Origin: an uncultured Clostridia bacterium
Lineage (GTDB): Bacteria; Bacillota; Clostridia; Oscillospirales; Acutalibacteraceae
Reading direction: 5' to 3'
DNA: 44,482 bases
Assembly: GCA_947631835.1 (NCBI GenBank)
Contig: CANRMW010000002.1
Span: forward strand, 1 to 44,482
Shown here: piece after piece, positions 1 to 9,485 of the stretch
How the letters are laid out: each line of letters starts with the position of its first letter
Numbering within the stretch: position 1 is the stretch's first letter
Position numbers and translations under genes: made by a program
Notes under the pieces: model-generated
What the model was told of the DNA's origin: nothing
Databases searched by the model: none
What the model saw: the letters and a program-made list of their open reading frames with translations, nothing else

Positions 1-1
1 C

Positions 2-583
2 TTCAACACCCCGCTCGCATGGCGCTTCCAGCAAAAGCTGACCGGCTCGGGCGCTTTGGGCGATCTGGGCAGCCACGCGCTGGACCTTGTCCGGTTCGTC
101 ACCGGGCAGGAGTACACGAAGCTCGTCGGCCATACCGGGACGTTCACCCACGAGCGCCGGCTGCTCGACGGGAGCGGGATGGGCAAGGTGGACGTGGACG
201 ATTTCTCCAACTACATGGCGGAAATGTCCGGCGGTACCGTGGCGACCTTCCGCATCACGCGGTTCGCTTCCGGGCGCGGCAACTACCAGACCATGGAGGT
301 CTATGGCAGCCGCGGCGCGCTCCAGTATGAGCTCGACCACGCCGCCCCGGATGTGGACGAGATCTCGGTGTGCATCGGCGAGTTCGACATGAGCCACCAC
401 ATCTTCTCGAAGCTGCCGATCCCGGCGCAGTACAAGGTGGACCAGATGCAGAGCTTTGCGGATATCCTGCTCGGCAAGGAGGACGGCAAGGCGGCGACCG
501 TGGAAGACGGCCGGATCAACCAGCACGCGGTGGACGCCGTGATCCGTTCGGCGCAGACCGGCGTCTGGGAAAGCGCGCTGTGA
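2..583 (+). CDS. Gfo/Idh/MocA-family oxidoreductase, C-terminal part (5' end outside window)
   Basis: The reading frame is open from the first complete codon and ends at a TGA, so only about the last 193 residues are present. The visible part matches the C-terminal substrate-binding domain of NAD(P)-dependent sugar/polyol dehydrogenases of the GFO_IDH_MocA type: a [13 protein letters not shown] stretch near the start (family motif before the catalytic helix), followed by the beta-sheet region and a closing helix with the pattern D-G-x-x-x-x-A-V-D-A-V. The NAD-binding Rossmann half lies upstream of the window. It is followed 13 bp later by a ThuA-like gene behind a GAGAGGAGG ribosome site, a frequent pairing in carbohydrate catabolism. 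Substrate cannot be told from the sequence. Confidence 0.85.
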   Translation, partial: FNTPLAWRFQQKLTGSGALGDLGSHALDLVRFVTGQEYTKLVGHTGTFTHERRLLDGSGMGKVDVDDFSNYMAEMSGGTVATFRITRFASGRGNYQTMEVYGSRGALQYELDHAAPDVDEISVCIGEFDMSHHIFSKLPIPAQYKVDQMQSFADILLGKEDGKAATVEDGRINQHAVDAVIRSAQTGVWESAL

Positions 584-596
584 GAGGAGGACGGTC

Positions 597-1370
597 ATGT
601 CGATTCGAGTAACGGTTTGGAACGAATTTCTGCATGAGGTGCAGTTCCCCGAGGTAGCCGAGGTCTACCCGAAGGGGATCCACGGCTGCATCGCGGACTT
701 CCTGAACGCGCAGCCGGACATCACCGCGCGCACCGCGACGCTCCGCGAGCCGGAGCACGGCCTCACGCAGGAGGTCTTGGATGCGACGGACGTCCTGCTC
801 TGGTGGGGACACATGGCGCACGGCGAGGTCTCCGATGAGGTCGTCGAGCGGGTGTACCGCCGCGTGATGGACGGCATGGGGCTGATCGTGCTCCACTCCG
901 GCCACGCCTCGAAGATCTTCCGCAAGCTCTGCGGCACCGATTCCTATATGCTCAAGTGGCGCGAGGACGGCGAGCAGGAGATCCTTTGGGTCATCGATCC
1001 GACGCATCCCATCGCGCAGGGCATCGGGGAAAAGGTGATGATCCCCCACGAGGAAATGTACGGGGAGAATTTCAATATCCCGAAGCCGGATACGCTCGTG
1101 TTCATCGGGTGGTTCGAGGGCGGAGAGGTCTTCCGCAGCGGATGCTGCTGGCAGAAGGGCCTGGGCAAGCTGTTCTATTTCCAGCCCGGCCACGAGACCT
1201 TCCCGATCTATCACGATCCCGAGATCCAGAAGATCCTGACGAACGCCGTCCGCTGGGCAGCGCCCGTTGCGATCCCGCCCGTCACGCACGGGAATCCGGA
1301 TCCGATCATGCCGGTGCGGGTCGGCACGGCGAAGACCATCGCGGGCCTGCACGAGGAAAAGCACGTCTAA
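597..1370 (+). CDS. ThuA-like protein (trehalose utilization family)
   Basis: A 257-residue protein of the ThuA/glutamine-amidotransferase-like fold. Family features visible are the N-terminal RVTVWNEF strand, the D-V-L-L-W-W-G-H segment near residue 65 and the G-L-I-V-L-H-S-G-H turn near residue 100. Family members act in disaccharide metabolism together with Gfo/Idh/MocA dehydrogenases; the biochemical reaction of most is unproven. The ATG follows GAGGAGG by about 8 bp. It is cotranscribed with the preceding dehydrogenase (13 bp gap) and ends just before a strong terminator, so these two genes close an operon that starts left of the window. Confidence 0.85.
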   Translation: MSIRVTVWNEFLHEVQFPEVAEVYPKGIHGCIADFLNAQPDITARTATLREPEHGLTQEVLDATDVLLWWGHMAHGEVSDEVVERVYRRVMDGMGLIVLHSGHASKIFRKLCGTDSYMLKWREDGEQEILWVIDPTHPIAQGIGEKVMIPHEEMYGENFNIPKPDTLVFIGWFEGGEVFRSGCCWQKGLGKLFYFQPGHETFPIYHDPEIQKILTNAVRWAAPVAIPPVTHGNPDPIMPVRVGTAKTIAGLHEEKHV

Positions 1371-1387
1371 TACAGAAAGAAAAACAA

Positions 1388-1437
1388 GGAGGCTCCCCGC
1401 CGGCATCGGCTGTGCGGGAAGCCTCTTTCTTTTTTCT
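1388..1437. terminator. Bidirectional intrinsic terminator
   Basis: GGAGGCTccCCGC pairs with GCGGGaAGCCTC around a GC-rich loop, followed on the forward strand by TTTCTTTTTTC and on the reverse strand by TTGTTTTTC. It lies between the convergent ThuA-like gene and the GerMN-like gene and can serve both. Confidence 0.8.
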
Positions 1438-1449
1438 GCTTGGGGGCGG

Positions 1450-2736
1450 TCAGCCGTCGATCACTTCGGTGATCGGCAACTCGCCGGAGAGGAGCGCGGT
1501 GAAATCGAGGACCTTGCCGTTCGCGGAGACCGGTTCCCCGCCCGCGTAGACCTCGAGCGCGTAGAGCCGCATGTCCGCCGCCTCAAAGAACGAGCGGAAC
1601 GTCTTTGCGAGCGCCTCGGCGAGCGCGAGCGTCGGGGTTTCGGAGATCTCCTGCTGGAGCGCTTCGGAGAAGTACAGGCGCACCTGGAGCTGGTCGCCCG
1701 AGCGGACGCTCTCGATCTCTTCGCCGTCCTTCAGGTAGGCGACGCGTTCGAGCGTCACGCCGTCCCCAAAAGCGCCGCGCGCCGCCATTTCCTGCACGAT
1801 GCAGCCCGCGTCCGCCGGGACGTTCCGCGCGTTGTACTGCGTGAGGCCCGTCTCGTTCGGGAGGAAGATCGCAACGTCAAACCGCGCGATGTTCTCCGGG
1901 AGCTGGGAAGAAGCCTCGCCGGAGGGATCGGATCTCTGCGGCGCGCTTTCCGGCTGCGTTTCGGAGGAAACGGACGGGGAGGAAGGCGCGTCCGGCGCGG
2001 GAGCGGTCTCCGTTTCGGAGGGAGACGGCGCCGGGGGCGTGAGGCGGAACCAGTTCAGCCGGACGGCGAGCGCCGCCGTGAGCGCGAGGGCGAGGACCCC
2101 GAGCGCGAGGAACGGGGCGACCCGGCGGAATCCCCGCTGGAAGGACGCCGCGCCTTTCTGCACGGCAAAGTGCGGGTCCGCCGCGTCCTTTTGGGCGTCC
2201 ACCAAAAGGCGGGAGAGGAGGTAATCCGGCAGGGTGACGGTCGCCAGCCACTCGCGCATCTCGTGCCTCGGAAGGCCGGACTTTTCGAGCGCGGCTTTCA
2301 GGCGGCGCTTCGTGAGGCCGAGCGGCCGGCCCGTGACCTTCGCTATGACCTCGGGCTTTTCCCCGCAGCCGTAGCAGAGCGCCGCCGGGGTGAGCAGCGG
2401 ATAGTGGAGCAGAAGGACGGCGGCGAGCTCCTCCGAGACCTCGAAGGGGAAGGACTCGCCCCAGCGCCGGACTGTGGCGCTCGAAGGATTGCGCCGGTAT
2501 TTTTTTGCGTAGTAATCCATCGCGGCGCGGTGGGCGGCTTTGTAGAGCCAGACGCGCCGTTCGCGGTCGGAGGAGAAGGGCTGCCTGTGCGCGCCGAGCG
2601 CCCAGAAGACCTCGCGCATGAGCGCGACCGTTTCCTCCTCGCGCTTCGCGTGGAGATAACAGATCAGGAAAACGGCGTCGCCGTCCTGAAAGAGGGCGTT
2701 CCGGACGGTTTCCTCGAAGGAGGCGGGATTTGACAT
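1450..2736 (-). CDS. Sigma-factor-like N-terminus fused to membrane-anchored GerMN-like domain
   Basis: A 428-residue protein. The start at 2736 is chosen because AAAGGAG lies 5-10 bp upstream; the open frame extends further upstream but that part is low-complexity. Residues 1-190 are helical and resemble sigma-70 family/ECF region 2 and 4 arrangement (acidic N-terminus, W-x-Y-K-A-A-H-R-A-A-M-D-Y-Y, then a helix-turn-helix-like segment with R-P-L-G-L-T-K-R-R-L-K). One transmembrane helix follows (about 215-237), then a Pro/Ser/Glu-rich linker and an extracellular domain of about 140 residues that resembles the GerMN spore germination/sporulation domain (strand, A-L-A-x-T-F-R-S-F-F helix, closing beta strands). 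An anti-sigma-type or signalling role at the membrane is inferred; homology of both ends is moderate. Confidence 0.6.
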   Translation of the reverse strand: MSNPASFEETVRNALFQDGDAVFLICYLHAKREEETVALMREVFWALGAHRQPFSSDRERRVWLYKAAHRAAMDYYAKKYRRNPSSATVRRWGESFPFEVSEELAAVLLLHYPLLTPAALCYGCGEKPEVIAKVTGRPLGLTKRRLKAALEKSGLPRHEMREWLATVTLPDYLLSRLLVDAQKDAADPHFAVQKGAASFQRGFRRVAPFLALGVLALALTAALAVRLNWFRLTPPAPSPSETETAPAPDAPSSPSVSSETQPESAPQRSDPSGEASSQLPENIARFDVAIFLPNETGLTQYNARNVPADAGCIVQEMAARGAFGDGVTLERVAYLKDGEEIESVRSGDQLQVRLYFSEALQQEISETPTLALAEALAKTFRSFFEAADMRLYALEVYAGGEPVSANGKVLDFTALLSGELPITEVIDG

Positions 2737-2775
2737 AAGGATCTCCTTTCCGAAAGCGGCTTTGCCGCTGCGGCT

Positions 2776-2804
2776 ATTATACCATGGATTCGGGGAATTT
2801 TCCA
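2776..2804 (-). promoter_or_regulatory. Probable promoter of the GerMN-like gene
   Basis: Perfect TATAAT (reverse strand, 2776-2781) about 40 bp upstream of the start codon. The -35 at 17 bp spacing is TGGAAA, a poor match, so the assignment rests on the -10 box and position. Confidence 0.5.
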
Positions 2805-3190
2805 GAGAAAATGCGGGAAACCGGCAAAATGACGGGAGGAGAGGGGAAGACGAAGCGAATTTTGCAGCTTTGGAGGGGGAGAGTTGCAATTTGGGCGCGG
2901 GAAAGGGGAAGAAGAATGGGAGGCGGTGCGGAGGGCGCGGGGATTGGGGCGCAGCGCGGAGGCGCGGAGGTTTCATTTCTGCTTCTTTTTGAGTGTAAAA
3001 AGATTCTTCTAAAAGGGAGGCAAAAAGGCCGGTTTTTCGGCTTTGGGGGAGGGCTGGAGGCGAGGGAGAACGCAACAAACGTTACAAAAATGAAACCGAA
3101 TCGTCACACAAATGCACGGGATTTGTCGGAAAACCGGTAATCTTCACAAATTCGAAACAAATCACCCGGAATCTTTTTTGGCTTTGTCGA
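2805..3190. other. Intergenic stretch, no gene recognised
   Basis: About 640 bp separate the GerMN-like gene start (2736) from the binding protein start (3380). The part at 2780-3060 is purine-rich on the forward strand and its open frames look like composition artefacts (Arg/Gly-rich, no ribosome site match). The part after 3070 becomes AT-rich and leads into the promoter at 3191. I see no RNA motif in it. Confidence 0.5.
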
Positions 3191-3219
3191 TTGCATTCCG
3201 GCGGGATTTGGAGTATCAT
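3191..3219 (+). promoter_or_regulatory. Candidate promoter of the oligopeptide transporter operon
   Basis: TTGCAT and TATCAT separated by 17 bp in an AT-rich region, leaving a 5' leader of about 155 nt before the binding-protein gene. Confidence 0.45.
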
Positions 3220-3379
3220 ATATGCAACGTGAATTTTCGCTCCTTAGAAAATTCATAAATTTTCATTTTTCAGCGCGGCACATCACACAAAAGGCGGCTT
3301 ATGAGGGCGCGGAGACTCGTCTGCGGCCGGCAGAGAGGTGAAAGTGCGGCGCGAAAAGCATTACTTAGGAGGAATAAGA

Positions 3380-5164
3380 ATGAAACTGAGAAAGGTTCTT
3401 GCTTTCGTTCTCGTTCTGGCGCTTGTCCTCACTTCCTTAGCGGCTTGCAGCAGCGGGGAAACGACGACGTCCACCACGAATGAAAGCTCTGCCTCTACCC
3501 AGGAAAGCACTGCCGGAGAGAGCAGCGCCGAAGAAACCGGCGCCGCCGAAGACGACTTTGTCCGCGGCAGCGGCGCGGTCGTTCCGGAAAAGAAGGATCT
3601 TGATCCGAACAACACCCTGAATATCCGCATCGGCATGGAGCCGACCTCGATGAACACGCTGCAGGCGACCTACGCTGACGAGTTCACGATGCTCAACAAC
3701 ATCTATGAGCCGCTTCTTCGCATCAACGAGGAAGACAAGACCGAAGGCGCCGCGGCCGAGTCCTGGGATATTTCCGAGGACGGCCTCGTCTACACCTTCC
3801 ATCTCCGCAAGGACAGCAAGTGGACGAACGGCGACACCGTGACCGCGGAGGACTTCGCGTTCGCGTGGGAGCGCCTGCTTGCCCCGGAGACCGCCGCCGA
3901 GTATGCCTACTTCCTCTTCTTCGTGAAGGGCGCTCAGGACTACAACGCGGGTAAGTGCGAGTGGGAAGACGTCGGCATCAAGGTGCTCGACGACTTCACG
4001 CTCGAGGTTACGCTGCACACCCCGGTCCCGTATGCCGAGGAACTGTTCCGCCACGGCTGCCTCATGCCGGTCAACAAGTCCTTCTATGAGGCGGTCGGCG
4101 CAGACAAGTACGGCACCGAGCCGGAGTACTACTGCTCCAACGGTCCGTTCGCGCTGGTCGAATGGTCTCACGGCGAAAAGCTCGTCTGCCAGAAGAACGA
4201 GGGCTATCATGACGCGGACCGCGTTTCCGTGGACGGCGTCGTCTACAAGATCATCACGGACGCGAACGCCGTCATCTCCTCCTTCATCGCGGGCGACATC
4301 GACTATTCCAGCACGCTGAGCACCGGCGAGGCCATCGACATGGTCCAGAATGCGGGCTTTGACACCACGCAGTACCTCGCTTCCACCGTCTATTATCTGA
4401 ACGTCAATACCGAGAACGAGTACCTCTCGAACGTCAATCTCCGTAAGGCCATCGGCCTCGCGTTCGACAAGGAAGTTGCGATCAACAGCGCCCTCAACAA
4501 CGGCTCTATCCCGATGAAGACCTTCGTCGCTTCCACCACCCTGATGGCCGGCTCCGGCGCGAACCTGCAGGATGCCGTGATCGAGGCGAACGGCGGTGAG
4601 CCGCTCTACCCGGTGAACGGCGACAAGGAGGCCGCGAAGGAGTACTTCGCGAAGGCCCTTGAAGAGCTCGGCGTCACCGTGGAAGACCTGAACGGCAAGA
4701 TCGGCATCGACGTTTCCAACGCGCCGGACCGCATCGCGCTCTGCTCCGTCATCCAGGAAGAGCTCCGTCAGACGCTCGGTCTTGAGATCACCGTCAACAC
4801 GAAGGAATCCACGCAGGTCGCGGAGGACCGCAAGAACGGCAACTACACGCTGAGCTTTGGCGGCTGGGGTCCGGACTACAACGACCCGGTCTCCGACCTC
4901 GACCTGTGGGTCAAGGGCGGCGGCAACAACGACACCCGCTGGAGCAACGAGGAATATGACGCGCTGATCGCCGATTCCCGCATCGCCACCGATCCGCAGA
5001 AGCGCCTTGAGGACTTTGTCCGCTGCGAGCAGATCCTTGCCGAGGAATATCCGATCATGCCGATCTTCAACAACATGGCCACGATGGCGATCTCCCCGCG
5101 TGTCAAGAGCGGCTTCATCGTCACCACGAACCAGACGACCTACCGCTTCGCGGTCCTGAACTAA
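3380..5164 (+). CDS. oppA: ABC transporter substrate-binding lipoprotein, peptide family (SBP_bac_5)
   Basis: 594 residues. The start at 3380 follows AGGAGG by 7 bp; a longer frame exists upstream but lacks a signal peptide at its front. Residues 1-22 form a lipoprotein signal with lipobox L-A-A-C, so Cys23 is lipidated and anchored to the outer face of the membrane; a Ser/Thr/Glu-rich linker to about residue 60 follows. The body is a family 5 solute-binding protein (NTLNIRIGMEP-like first strand, Y-E-P-L-L-R, W-T-N-G-D-x-V-T-A-E-D-F-A-F-A-W-E-R signature, C-terminal A-E-E-Y-P-I-M-P-I-F). This family binds oligopeptides, dipeptides or nickel; the W-x-N-G-D-P/T-V-T-A-x-D-F pattern fits OppA best. 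First gene of the complete opp operon. Ligand is inferred from family only. Confidence 0.9.
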   Translation: MKLRKVLAFVLVLALVLTSLAACSSGETTTSTTNESSASTQESTAGESSAEETGAAEDDFVRGSGAVVPEKKDLDPNNTLNIRIGMEPTSMNTLQATYADEFTMLNNIYEPLLRINEEDKTEGAAAESWDISEDGLVYTFHLRKDSKWTNGDTVTAEDFAFAWERLLAPETAAEYAYFLFFVKGAQDYNAGKCEWEDVGIKVLDDFTLEVTLHTPVPYAEELFRHGCLMPVNKSFYEAVGADKYGTEPEYYCSNGPFALVEWSHGEKLVCQKNEGYHDADRVSVDGVVYKIITDANAVISSFIAGDIDYSSTLSTGEAIDMVQNAGFDTTQYLASTVYYLNVNTENEYLSNVNLRKAIGLAFDKEVAINSALNNGSIPMKTFVASTTLMAGSGANLQDAVIEANGGEPLYPVNGDKEAAKEYFAKALEELGVTVEDLNGKIGIDVSNAPDRIALCSVIQEELRQTLGLEITVNTKESTQVAEDRKNGNYTLSFGGWGPDYNDPVSDLDLWVKGGGNNDTRWSNEEYDALIADSRIATDPQKRLEDFVRCEQILAEEYPIMPIFNNMATMAISPRVKSGFIVTTNQTTYRFAVLN

Positions 5165-5181
5165 ACCGAATACGCCTTTCT

Positions 5182-5206
5182 CCTTCGCCCCTTATAAGGG
5201 CGAAGG
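5182..5206 (+). promoter_or_regulatory. Stable hairpin after the binding-protein gene
   Basis: CCTTCGCCC and GGGCGAAGG form a 9-bp stem 18 bp after the stop codon, without a U-tract. In binding-protein operons such hairpins usually protect the upstream transcript and lower expression of the permease genes; this is inference. The rest of 5165-5557 (about 390 bp, GC-rich) holds no recognisable gene; the long frame through it that joins the permease has no family support. Confidence 0.55.
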
Positions 5207-5557
5207 GGGAAGACAAAGCAGGAACATGATGTGCGGCTTCGCGGCGTACCCGGGAAGGTTGCGCCGCGGGGCCGCATTCGTTTCTCAAAACCGTCCGCCC
5301 GGCGCGGGCGGTGTGTCCGTGAGAAACGGACAGAAAAAGGAAAAGAAAGGGAAACAGGGGGAAGGTTTCCGGCGCGAACGGCGGCCGTGCGGCGCCGTTT
5401 CCGGCATATTGTCTCCTTGGCCGGCGCAGCGCAGAGCGGGGCAGAAAGCAGCGCTTCCCGCCTTCCCGAAAGCGGGCAAGTCCGCGGATGCTTTTATCCG
5501 TGGAGAGCACCCGTGGATTTGTCCGTAAAACATACTGAAAAGAAGGAGGGAGCTTAT

Positions 5558-6493
5558 ATGGCACGGTATATTTTAAAGCGTGTCATCTATTCTCTGCTTA
5601 CACTCTTTGTCCTCTTTACGCTGACATTCTTTCTGATGCAGCTTCTCCCCGGCGACCCGTTCACCGGAGAAAAACAGATTTCCGAACAGATCATGGCGAA
5701 TATGCGGGCGAAATACGGCCTCGATAAGCCGGTCTGGCAGCAGTATCTCATCTATCTCGGCAACGCCGTGCAGGGCGACCTCGGCCTTTCGATCTCCTAC
5801 AACCGGCCCATCACCCGCATGATCGGCGAATCCTTCGCCGTTTCCGCGAGCCTCGGCATCCGCTCGGTCATCTTCGCGCTGATCGGCGGCATCCTGATCG
5901 GCACCTTCGCGGCGCTGCACCGCGGCAAGATCGCGGACTCCGTCGCGATGCTCATCGCCATCATCGGCGTTTCCGTGCCGTCGTTCGTCGTGGCCTCTCT
6001 GCTGCAGTACGCGCTCGGCCTCAAGCTGTTTCAGGCGACGGGGATGCGCATGTTCGCCATCTCCGGCTGGGGCGCGCTCAATCAGGAAATCTTGCCTGTT
6101 TTTGCGCTCGGGCTCGGTTCCCTCGCGTCTCTGTCGCGTCTGACGCGCACCAGCATGCTGGACGTGCTCGGGCAGGACTACATCAAGACGGCGAGGGCCA
6201 AGGGCCTCGGACAGGCGGCGATTATATGGAAGCACGCGCTGCGCAACGCGGTGCTCCCGGTCGTGACCGTGCTCGGACCGATCATCGCCGGCGTTTTGAC
6301 GGGCGGCTTCGTTGTGGAAAACGTGTTCTCCATTCCCGGCCTCGGGCGGTACTTCGTCCAGAGCGTGCAGGGCAACGACTACACGATGATCAGCGGCACC
6401 ACGATCTTCTACGGCGCGTTCCTCATCCTGATGAACCTGATCGTGGACATCGCCTATGTGTTTATTGATCCGCGTGTGAGACTGGAGGATTGA
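5558..6493 (+). CDS. oppB: Oligopeptide ABC transporter permease, OppB type
   Basis: 311 residues. Start at 5558 chosen from AAGGAGGG 7 bp upstream and from the family N-terminus (M-x-R-Y-I-L-K-R). Six transmembrane helices; the cytoplasmic ABC-interaction loop with E-A-A-like signature is present (D-Y-I-K-T-A-R-A-K-G-L near residue 208). The L-L-P-G-D-P-F motif at about residue 30 is typical of DppB/OppB. It forms the inner-membrane channel with the next gene. The next gene starts 2 bp after its stop codon, so translation is probably coupled. Confidence 0.92.
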   Translation: MARYILKRVIYSLLTLFVLFTLTFFLMQLLPGDPFTGEKQISEQIMANMRAKYGLDKPVWQQYLIYLGNAVQGDLGLSISYNRPITRMIGESFAVSASLGIRSVIFALIGGILIGTFAALHRGKIADSVAMLIAIIGVSVPSFVVASLLQYALGLKLFQATGMRMFAISGWGALNQEILPVFALGLGSLASLSRLTRTSMLDVLGQDYIKTARAKGLGQAAIIWKHALRNAVLPVVTVLGPIIAGVLTGGFVVENVFSIPGLGRYFVQSVQGNDYTMISGTTIFYGAFLILMNLIVDIAYVFIDPRVRLED

Positions 6494-6495
6494 GC

Positions 6496-7449
6496 ATGGC
6501 AACGATTGATAAAAACAGATTCCAGTGGGTCGGCGCGGACCCGGAAAACCGGGAAGGCATCTCCCGGCCCAGCATCACCTATTGGAAGGACGCGGTCAAC
6601 CGCCTGAAGAAAAACAAGGTGGCGACGGTCTGCTTCTTCGTGATCTGTCTTCTCATCCTCTCCTGCATCGTTCTGCCGTTTTTCTCGCCCTTTGAGAGCC
6701 GCGAGCAGCATGTGACGGAGAACAACTGCGGGTTCTTCACGCCCTGCACGGACGCGCGCTACGAGGGACAGGGACATATCCACATCTTCGGCACCGACAA
6801 GCTCGGCCGCGACCTCTTTGTGCGCGCCTTTGAAGGCGGCAGAGTTTCGCTGATCATCGCCTTCGCGGCGGTGTTCGTGAACCTCTTCATCGGGCTCATC
6901 TACGGCGGCATCTCCGGGTATTTCGGCGGCACGCTGGACGTGGTCCTGATGCGCATCGTGGAGATCATCAACGGCATCCCGTATATGATCGTCGTCATCC
7001 TGCTTCTGATCGTCATGAAGCCGGGCATCTTCACCATGGTCGTCGCTTACGGCATCACTTCGTGGACCGGCATGGCGCGGCTCGTGCGCGGGCAGATCCT
7101 ACAGCTCAAGGGACAGGAGTTCATCGTCGCGGCGGAGGCCATGGGCGCGAAGAGCGCGCGCATCATCTCCCGCCACCTGATCCCGAACGCGCTTTCCGTC
7201 ATCATCGTCAACGTCACCATGGCCATCCCCAGCGCGATCTTCACGGAATCGTTCCTCTCGTATCTGGGCCTTGGCGTGCAGGTGCCGAACCCCTCCTGGG
7301 GCGTGCTTGCGGCGGACGGGCAGCAGTCGTTCATCACCTATCCGTACCAGCTCATTATCCCGGCTGCGCTCATCAGCCTGACGATGCTCTCGTTCAACTT
7401 GTTTGGCGACGGTCTGCGCGACGCGCTCGACCCGCGTCTGAGGAGATAA
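6496..7449 (+). CDS. oppC: Oligopeptide ABC transporter permease, OppC type
   Basis: 317 residues; ATG at 6496 sits 7 bp after GGAGG inside the end of oppB. It has the OppC layout: cytoplasmic N-terminus, one TM helix near residue 45, a periplasm-facing loop with F-G-T-D-K-L-G-R-D-L-F (OppC_N/BPD_transp_1 signature), then five TM helices and the E-A-x-x-x-G motif (E-A-M-G-A-K-S-A-R-I-I) that contacts the ATPases. C-terminal S-F-N-L-F-G-D-G-L-R-D-A-L-D-P-R is the family ending. Partner of OppB. Confidence 0.92.
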   Translation: MATIDKNRFQWVGADPENREGISRPSITYWKDAVNRLKKNKVATVCFFVICLLILSCIVLPFFSPFESREQHVTENNCGFFTPCTDARYEGQGHIHIFGTDKLGRDLFVRAFEGGRVSLIIAFAAVFVNLFIGLIYGGISGYFGGTLDVVLMRIVEIINGIPYMIVVILLLIVMKPGIFTMVVAYGITSWTGMARLVRGQILQLKGQEFIVAAEAMGAKSARIISRHLIPNALSVIIVNVTMAIPSAIFTESFLSYLGLGVQVPNPSWGVLAADGQQSFITYPYQLIIPAALISLTMLSFNLFGDGLRDALDPRLRR

Positions 7450-7453
7450 TAAC

Positions 7454-8467
7454 ATGGCAAAAGTTTTGGATGTGCAGAATTTGCACGTTTCCTTCGATAC
7501 CTACGCCGGCGAAGTGCAGGCGGTGCGCGGCGCGTCCTTCTCCCTGGAGGAGGGCGAGGTGCTCGCGATCGTCGGCGAATCCGGCTGCGGGAAGTCCGTT
7601 TCCGCACAGACCATCATGAAGCTGAACCCCATGCCTCCGGCACGCATCAAGGAGGGCACGGTCCAGCTCGGCGAGCACGACATCGTCGCGGCGAGCGAAA
7701 AAGAAATGCAGAAGATCCGCGGCAAGGAAGTCTCCATGATCTTCCAGGACCCGATGACCTGCCTCAACCCGACGAAGACCGTCGGCAAGCAGATCGTCGA
7801 GGCGATCCGGCACCACCGCGGGCTTTCGGCGAGCGAGGCGAAGGCGGAGGCCATCAAGTACCTCACCATGGTCAACATCCCGAACCCGGAGGAGCGCGCG
7901 AAGCAGTATCCGCACGAGTTCTCCGGCGGCATGCGCCAGAGAGCCATGATCGCCATGGCGCTCTCCTGCAACCCGAAGCTGCTCATCGCCGACGAGCCGA
8001 CCACCGCGCTGGACGTGACGATCCAGGCGCAGATCATGGACCTGCTCGCGGAGATCAAGGAGAAGACCAACACGGCGATCATCCTGATCACGCACGACCT
8101 CGGCGTCGTGGCGTCCATGGCGGACCGCGTTTCCGTGATGTACGCCGGCAAGATCGTGGAGACCGGCTCCTGCGAGGACATCTTCTATCGGAACAAGCAC
8201 CCGTATACCGAGGCGCTTCTGCGCTCGCTTCCTTCGGTCGATACGACGAAGGAGGAGCGGCTGGTGTCCATCCCCGGCACGCCGCCGGATCTGCTGGCGC
8301 CGCCGGCGGGCTGCGGCTTCGCCGCGCGCTGTGCGCACTGCATGAAGATCTGCCAGGAGGAGCAGCCGCCTGTTTTCGATCTCGGAGACGGGCACGAGGC
8401 GTCCTGCTGGCTGCTGCACCCGGACTGCCCGGGCGCCGCGGAAAGGGGAGATCCCGATGGCGAATAA
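7454..8467 (+). CDS. oppD: Oligopeptide ABC transporter ATP-binding protein, OppD type
   Basis: 337 residues, start 4 bp after oppC. Complete ATPase: Walker A G-E-S-G-C-G-K-S near residue 40, Q-loop I-F-Q-D-P-M, signature motif F-S-G-G-M-R-Q-R, Walker B L-L-I-A-D-E-P-T-T-A-L-D and switch His in I-T-H-D-L-G-V-V. The C-terminal oligopeptide/dipeptide transporter domain (P-G-T-P-P-D-L-x-x-P-P-x-G-C-x-F-x-x-R-C) is present; its four Cys resemble the iron-sulfur cluster site reported in Opp/Dpp ATPases. Overlaps the next gene by 11 bp. Confidence 0.93.
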   Translation: MAKVLDVQNLHVSFDTYAGEVQAVRGASFSLEEGEVLAIVGESGCGKSVSAQTIMKLNPMPPARIKEGTVQLGEHDIVAASEKEMQKIRGKEVSMIFQDPMTCLNPTKTVGKQIVEAIRHHRGLSASEAKAEAIKYLTMVNIPNPEERAKQYPHEFSGGMRQRAMIAMALSCNPKLLIADEPTTALDVTIQAQIMDLLAEIKEKTNTAIILITHDLGVVASMADRVSVMYAGKIVETGSCEDIFYRNKHPYTEALLRSLPSVDTTKEERLVSIPGTPPDLLAPPAGCGFAARCAHCMKICQEEQPPVFDLGDGHEASCWLLHPDCPGAAERGDPDGE

Positions 8468-9419
8468 CAAGGAGAAGCTCATCGTCCTCGACGATGTGTG
8501 CAAGTATTTCAAAGTTTCCGGCGGCACGCTGAAGGCGGTCGATCACGTTTCGCTCTTCGTCAACAAGGGCGAGACGCTGGGCCTCGTCGGGGAATCCGGC
8601 TGCGGAAAGTCCACGCTCGGGCGCACCGCCATGGGCATCTATCCGCCGACGTCCGGAAAGCTCTTCTACGACGGCGCGGAGATCGATCTGCAGAACGCCG
8701 CGGAGCGCTTCAAGTACGCGAAGAAAGCGCAGATCATTTTCCAGGATCCGTATGCCTCTCTGGACCCCCGCATGACGGTCGGTTCCATCATTGAAGAGGG
8801 CATGATCATCCACAATATGTACGACGCGAAACGGAGGCAGGAGCGCGTTTACGAGCTTCTGGAGCTCGTCGGGCTGAACCGCGAGCACGCGAACCGCTTC
8901 CCGCACGAGTTTTCCGGCGGCCAGCGGCAGCGCATCGGCATCGCCCGCGCGCTTGCGATCGAGCCGGAGTTCATCGTCTGCGACGAGCCGATCTCCGCGC
9001 TGGACGTTTCGATCCAGTCGCAGATCATCAACCTGCTGCACGACCTGCAGGAGAAGTTCGGGCTGACCTTCCTCTTCATCGCGCACGACCTCAACATCGT
9101 GAAGTACATCTCCGACCGCATCGCCGTGATGTACCTGGGCAATCTGGTCGAGCTTGCCACCTCCGACGACCTCTACGCGGAAACGCTGCACCCGTATTCC
9201 AAGGCGCTGCTCTCGGCGGTCCCGATCCCGGACCCGAACTCCGAGGCGGCAAAGCAGCGGCAGATCCTTTCCGGCGACGTGCCGAGCCCGATCAACACGC
9301 CTCCCGGCTGCAATTTTGCGGGCCGCTGCCCGGTGGCCTGCGACAAGTGCAGAGAGTTCAAACCGGAGCTGAAGGAAGTCCGGCCCGGCCACTTCGTCGC
9401 GTGCCATCTGGTCGATTGA
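8457..9419 (+). CDS. oppF: Oligopeptide ABC transporter ATP-binding protein, OppF type
   Basis: 320 residues. Walker [10 protein letters not shown]-loop I-F-Q-D-P-Y, signature F-S-G-G-Q-R-Q-R, Walker [13 protein letters not shown], switch I-A-H-D-L, and a C-terminal P[10 protein letters not shown] domain with Cys pattern. It pairs with OppD to power import. Last gene of the operon, followed by a terminator 40 bp downstream. Confidence 0.93.
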   Translation: MANNKEKLIVLDDVCKYFKVSGGTLKAVDHVSLFVNKGETLGLVGESGCGKSTLGRTAMGIYPPTSGKLFYDGAEIDLQNAAERFKYAKKAQIIFQDPYASLDPRMTVGSIIEEGMIIHNMYDAKRRQERVYELLELVGLNREHANRFPHEFSGGQRQRIGIARALAIEPEFIVCDEPISALDVSIQSQIINLLHDLQEKFGLTFLFIAHDLNIVKYISDRIAVMYLGNLVELATSDDLYAETLHPYSKALLSAVPIPDPNSEAAKQRQILSGDVPSPINTPPGCNFAGRCPVACDKCREFKPELKEVRPGHFVACHLVD

Positions 9420-9454
9420 TCGCACAGGTGTTTTCCCAAGGGCAATAGACAGAA

Positions 9455-9485
9455 AAAAAGGCGCTTCACAGAAGCGTCCTTTTTG
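9455..9485. terminator. Intrinsic terminator of the opp operon
   Basis: GGCGCTTC / GAAGCG(T)CC hairpin with a 3-nt loop, preceded by A7 and followed by T5, so it can act in both directions. Confidence 0.8.
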
